DNA from: DATJSJ01 sp035504175
GTDB taxonomy: Bacteria > Pseudomonadota > Alphaproteobacteria > Acetobacterales > Acetobacteraceae
Assembly (NCBI GenBank): GCA_035504175.1
Contig: DATJSJ010000262.1
Span: 1-8,953, forward strand
Direction of reading: 5' to 3'
Length of the DNA: 8,953 bases
Below, piece after piece: positions 7,360 to 8,953 of the stretch. A program made the position numbers and the translations under genes. The first letter of the stretch is position 1. Every line of letters begins with the position of its first letter. The notes beneath the pieces are model-generated. The model was not told the DNA's origin, made no database searches, and worked only from the letters and a program-made list of their open reading frames with translations.

Positions 7360-8953
7360 GCGAGATCCTTCGCATGGAGGACCTGCAGATCGTCGCCCGC
7401 GGCGATGACGGGCAGGTGCGCACGCTGGTCGATCGCGTCTCGCTCACGCTGCAGCGCGGCGAGGTGCTTGGGCTGATCGGCGAATCCGGCGCCGGCAAGT
7501 CGACGATCGGGCTCGCGGCGCTGGCCTACACGCGGCCAGGGTGTGAGATCGCCGGCGGCCACATCGTCTTCGATGGCACTGACAGCCTGACGCTGTCGCG
7601 CGGCGAGCGGCGGCGGCTGCGTGGGCGGCGCATCGGCTACGTGGCGCAGAGCGCCGCGGCCTCGTTCAATCCGGCGAAGCAGCTCGACACCCAGGTCTGC
7701 GAGACGCCGGTGCGGCTCGGGATGCTGTCGGGGGCGCAGGCCCGGGCCGAGGCCGCCACGCTCTATGCCGAGCTCGGCCTGCCGTCGCCGCTGAGCTTCG
7801 GGCGACGCTATCCGCACCAGGTCTCGGGCGGGCAGTTGCAGCGGGCGATGGCGGCGATGGCGATGGCCTGTCGTCCCGACATCCTGGTGCTGGACGAGCC
7901 CACCACCGCGCTCGACGTCACCACGCAGATCGAGGTGCTGGCGGCGCTGAAGAAGCTGGTGCGCAACCACGGCACCGCGGCGCTCTACATCACCCATGAC
8001 CTCGCCGTGGTGGCGCAGATCGCGCAGCGCATCCTGGTGCTGCGTCACGGCAGACTGGTGGAGGTGGGAGAGACCGGGCAGATCCTGCACCGGCCGGAGC
8101 AGGAGTACACGCGTCGGTTGGTCGCGGCACGCGAGGCCGCCGACACCATCATGCACGCCGCCGCGGAGGCCGACGAGGCGATCCTGTCGCTGCGCGGCAT
8201 CGACGCCCAGTATGGTCGGCTGCCAGTGCTGAAAAGCGTCGATCTCGACGTCCGTCGAGGCGAGACGATGGCGGTGGTGGGTGAGTCCGGCAGCGGCAAG
8301 AGCACGCTCGCGCGGGTGATTTGCGGCCTGCCGCCGACCGGCACCGGCAGCATGCGGTTCACCGGCAAGGTGCTGCCGCCGCGCTTTCGCGAGCGCGGCC
8401 GCGACGCGCTGCGGCGGATCCAGATGGTTTATCAGATGCCGGACGTGGCGCTGAACCCGCACCAGACGATCCTGCAGACGATTGGCCGGCCGCTTGCCTT
8501 CTATTTCGGCCTGAAGCCGGCGGCGGTGCGCGAGCGCGTCGCCGATCTGCTGCGCATGGTCGAGCTGCCGTTGGAGTTCGCGGCCCGCAAGCCCGGCCAG
8601 CTCTCCGGCGGGCAGAAGCAGCGCATCTGCATTGCGCGTGCGCTGGCCGCCGAGCCGGAGCTGATGATTTGCGACGAGGTGACCTCGGCGCTCGATCCGC
8701 TGGTGGCGGACGAAATCCTCGCCTTGCTGCAGCGGGTGCAGGAGAAGACGGGCGTCTCGTACCTGTTCATCACCCACGATCTCGGCACGGTGCGCCGCAT
8801 CGCCGACCGCGTCACGGTGATGCTCCGCGGTGAGGTGGTGGCGCAGGGCCCGCTCGCGGAGGTGTTCGCGCCGCCATACCATCCGTACACCGAGCTGCTG
8901 CTGACCTCGGTGCCGGAGATGCGCACCGACTGGCTCGACTCGGCGCTGCAGCG
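7356..8953 (+). CDS. ABC importer ATPase with two fused nucleotide-binding domains (DppD-DppF type; 3' end outside window)
   Basis: The frame stays open to the window edge, giving 532 residues. Domain 1 has Walker A GESGAGKST (42-50), a Q-loop in GYVAQS, signature VSGGQLQR (156-163), Walker B ILVLDEP (176-182) and H-loop ITHD with His214. Domain 2 has Walker A GESGSGKST (309-317), signature LSGGQKQR (416-423), Walker B LMICDEV (436-442), D-loop SALD and H-loop His474. All catalytic elements are present in both halves, so both ATP sites should work. The linker is about residues 250-285. Fused ATPases of this kind are usually about 530-560 residues, so only a short tail is probably missing. The GTG start overlaps the permease stop (GTGA) with GGGGAAG just upstream. 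An ATG at 7374 is an alternative start but would cut the N-terminal beta strand. It powers uptake from the cytoplasmic face. Confidence 0.93.
   Translation, partial: MSEILRMEDLQIVARGDDGQVRTLVDRVSLTLQRGEVLGLIGESGAGKSTIGLAALAYTRPGCEIAGGHIVFDGTDSLTLSRGERRRLRGRRIGYVAQSAAASFNPAKQLDTQVCETPVRLGMLSGAQARAEAATLYAELGLPSPLSFGRRYPHQVSGGQLQRAMAAMAMACRPDILVLDEPTTALDVTTQIEVLAALKKLVRNHGTAALYITHDLAVVAQIAQRILVLRHGRLVEVGETGQILHRPEQEYTRRLVAAREAADTIMHAAAEADEAILSLRGIDAQYGRLPVLKSVDLDVRRGETMAVVGESGSGKSTLARVICGLPPTGTGSMRFTGKVLPPRFRERGRDALRRIQMVYQMPDVALNPHQTILQTIGRPLAFYFGLKPAAVRERVADLLRMVELPLEFAARKPGQLSGGQKQRICIARALAAEPELMICDEVTSALDPLVADEILALLQRVQEKTGVSYLFITHDLGTVRRIADRVTVMLRGEVVAQGPLAEVFAPPYHPYTELLLTSVPEMRTDWLDSALQ

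Noticed and set aside
7023..8882. Long minus-strand open frame antisense to the ATPase gene
   Set aside because: Same antisense artefact. The plus strand in this interval carries every ABC ATPase motif in order.

Overview
The window is GC-rich, with strong G/C at third codon positions. It carries six protein genes, two of them cut by the window edges, and reads as a small catabolic and uptake locus of a high-GC proteobacterium. An alphaproteobacterium is most likely, plausibly from the Acetobacteraceae: the G/C-rich foldback repeat at 1196-1332 resembles intergenic repeats I recall from acetic acid bacteria and relatives. This placement is inference, as there is no rRNA or other marker gene.

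Layout. (1) 1-1163, minus strand: the N-terminal 387 residues of a covalent-FAD amine oxidoreductase of the sarcosine/dimethylglycine dehydrogenase type, running off the left edge. (2) 1164-1354: a 191-bp divergent intergenic region, 137 bp of which is a structured repeat with 15-bp terminal inverted repeats and four internal hairpins or palindromes. (3) 1355-3775, plus strand: a complete 806-residue dimethylglycine-dehydrogenase-like protein with an FAD domain and a folate-binding GcvT domain. (4) 3776-3925: a 150-bp spacer with a GC hairpin. (5) 3926-8953, plus strand: a peptide-type (SBP family 5, Dpp/Opp-like) ABC importer. It has a Tat-signal binding protein, two permeases, and one ATPase polypeptide with two fused nucleotide-binding domains, which runs off the right edge.

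How the genes may work together. The importer would bring an N-methylated or peptide-like amine into the cytoplasm. The two flavoproteins would remove N-methyl groups oxidatively, and the GcvT domain would pass the one-carbon unit to tetrahydrofolate as 5,10-methylene-THF. Family assignments rest on motifs visible in the translations. The shared pathway and the substrate are inferred from gene order only. No RNA gene, CRISPR array, transposase or prophage gene was seen, and no gene-free stretch exceeds 300 bases.

The most unusual item is the foldback repeat wedged between the two divergent paralogues. The gene content is otherwise coherent and mostly recognisable. I did not find a clearly new biological system.
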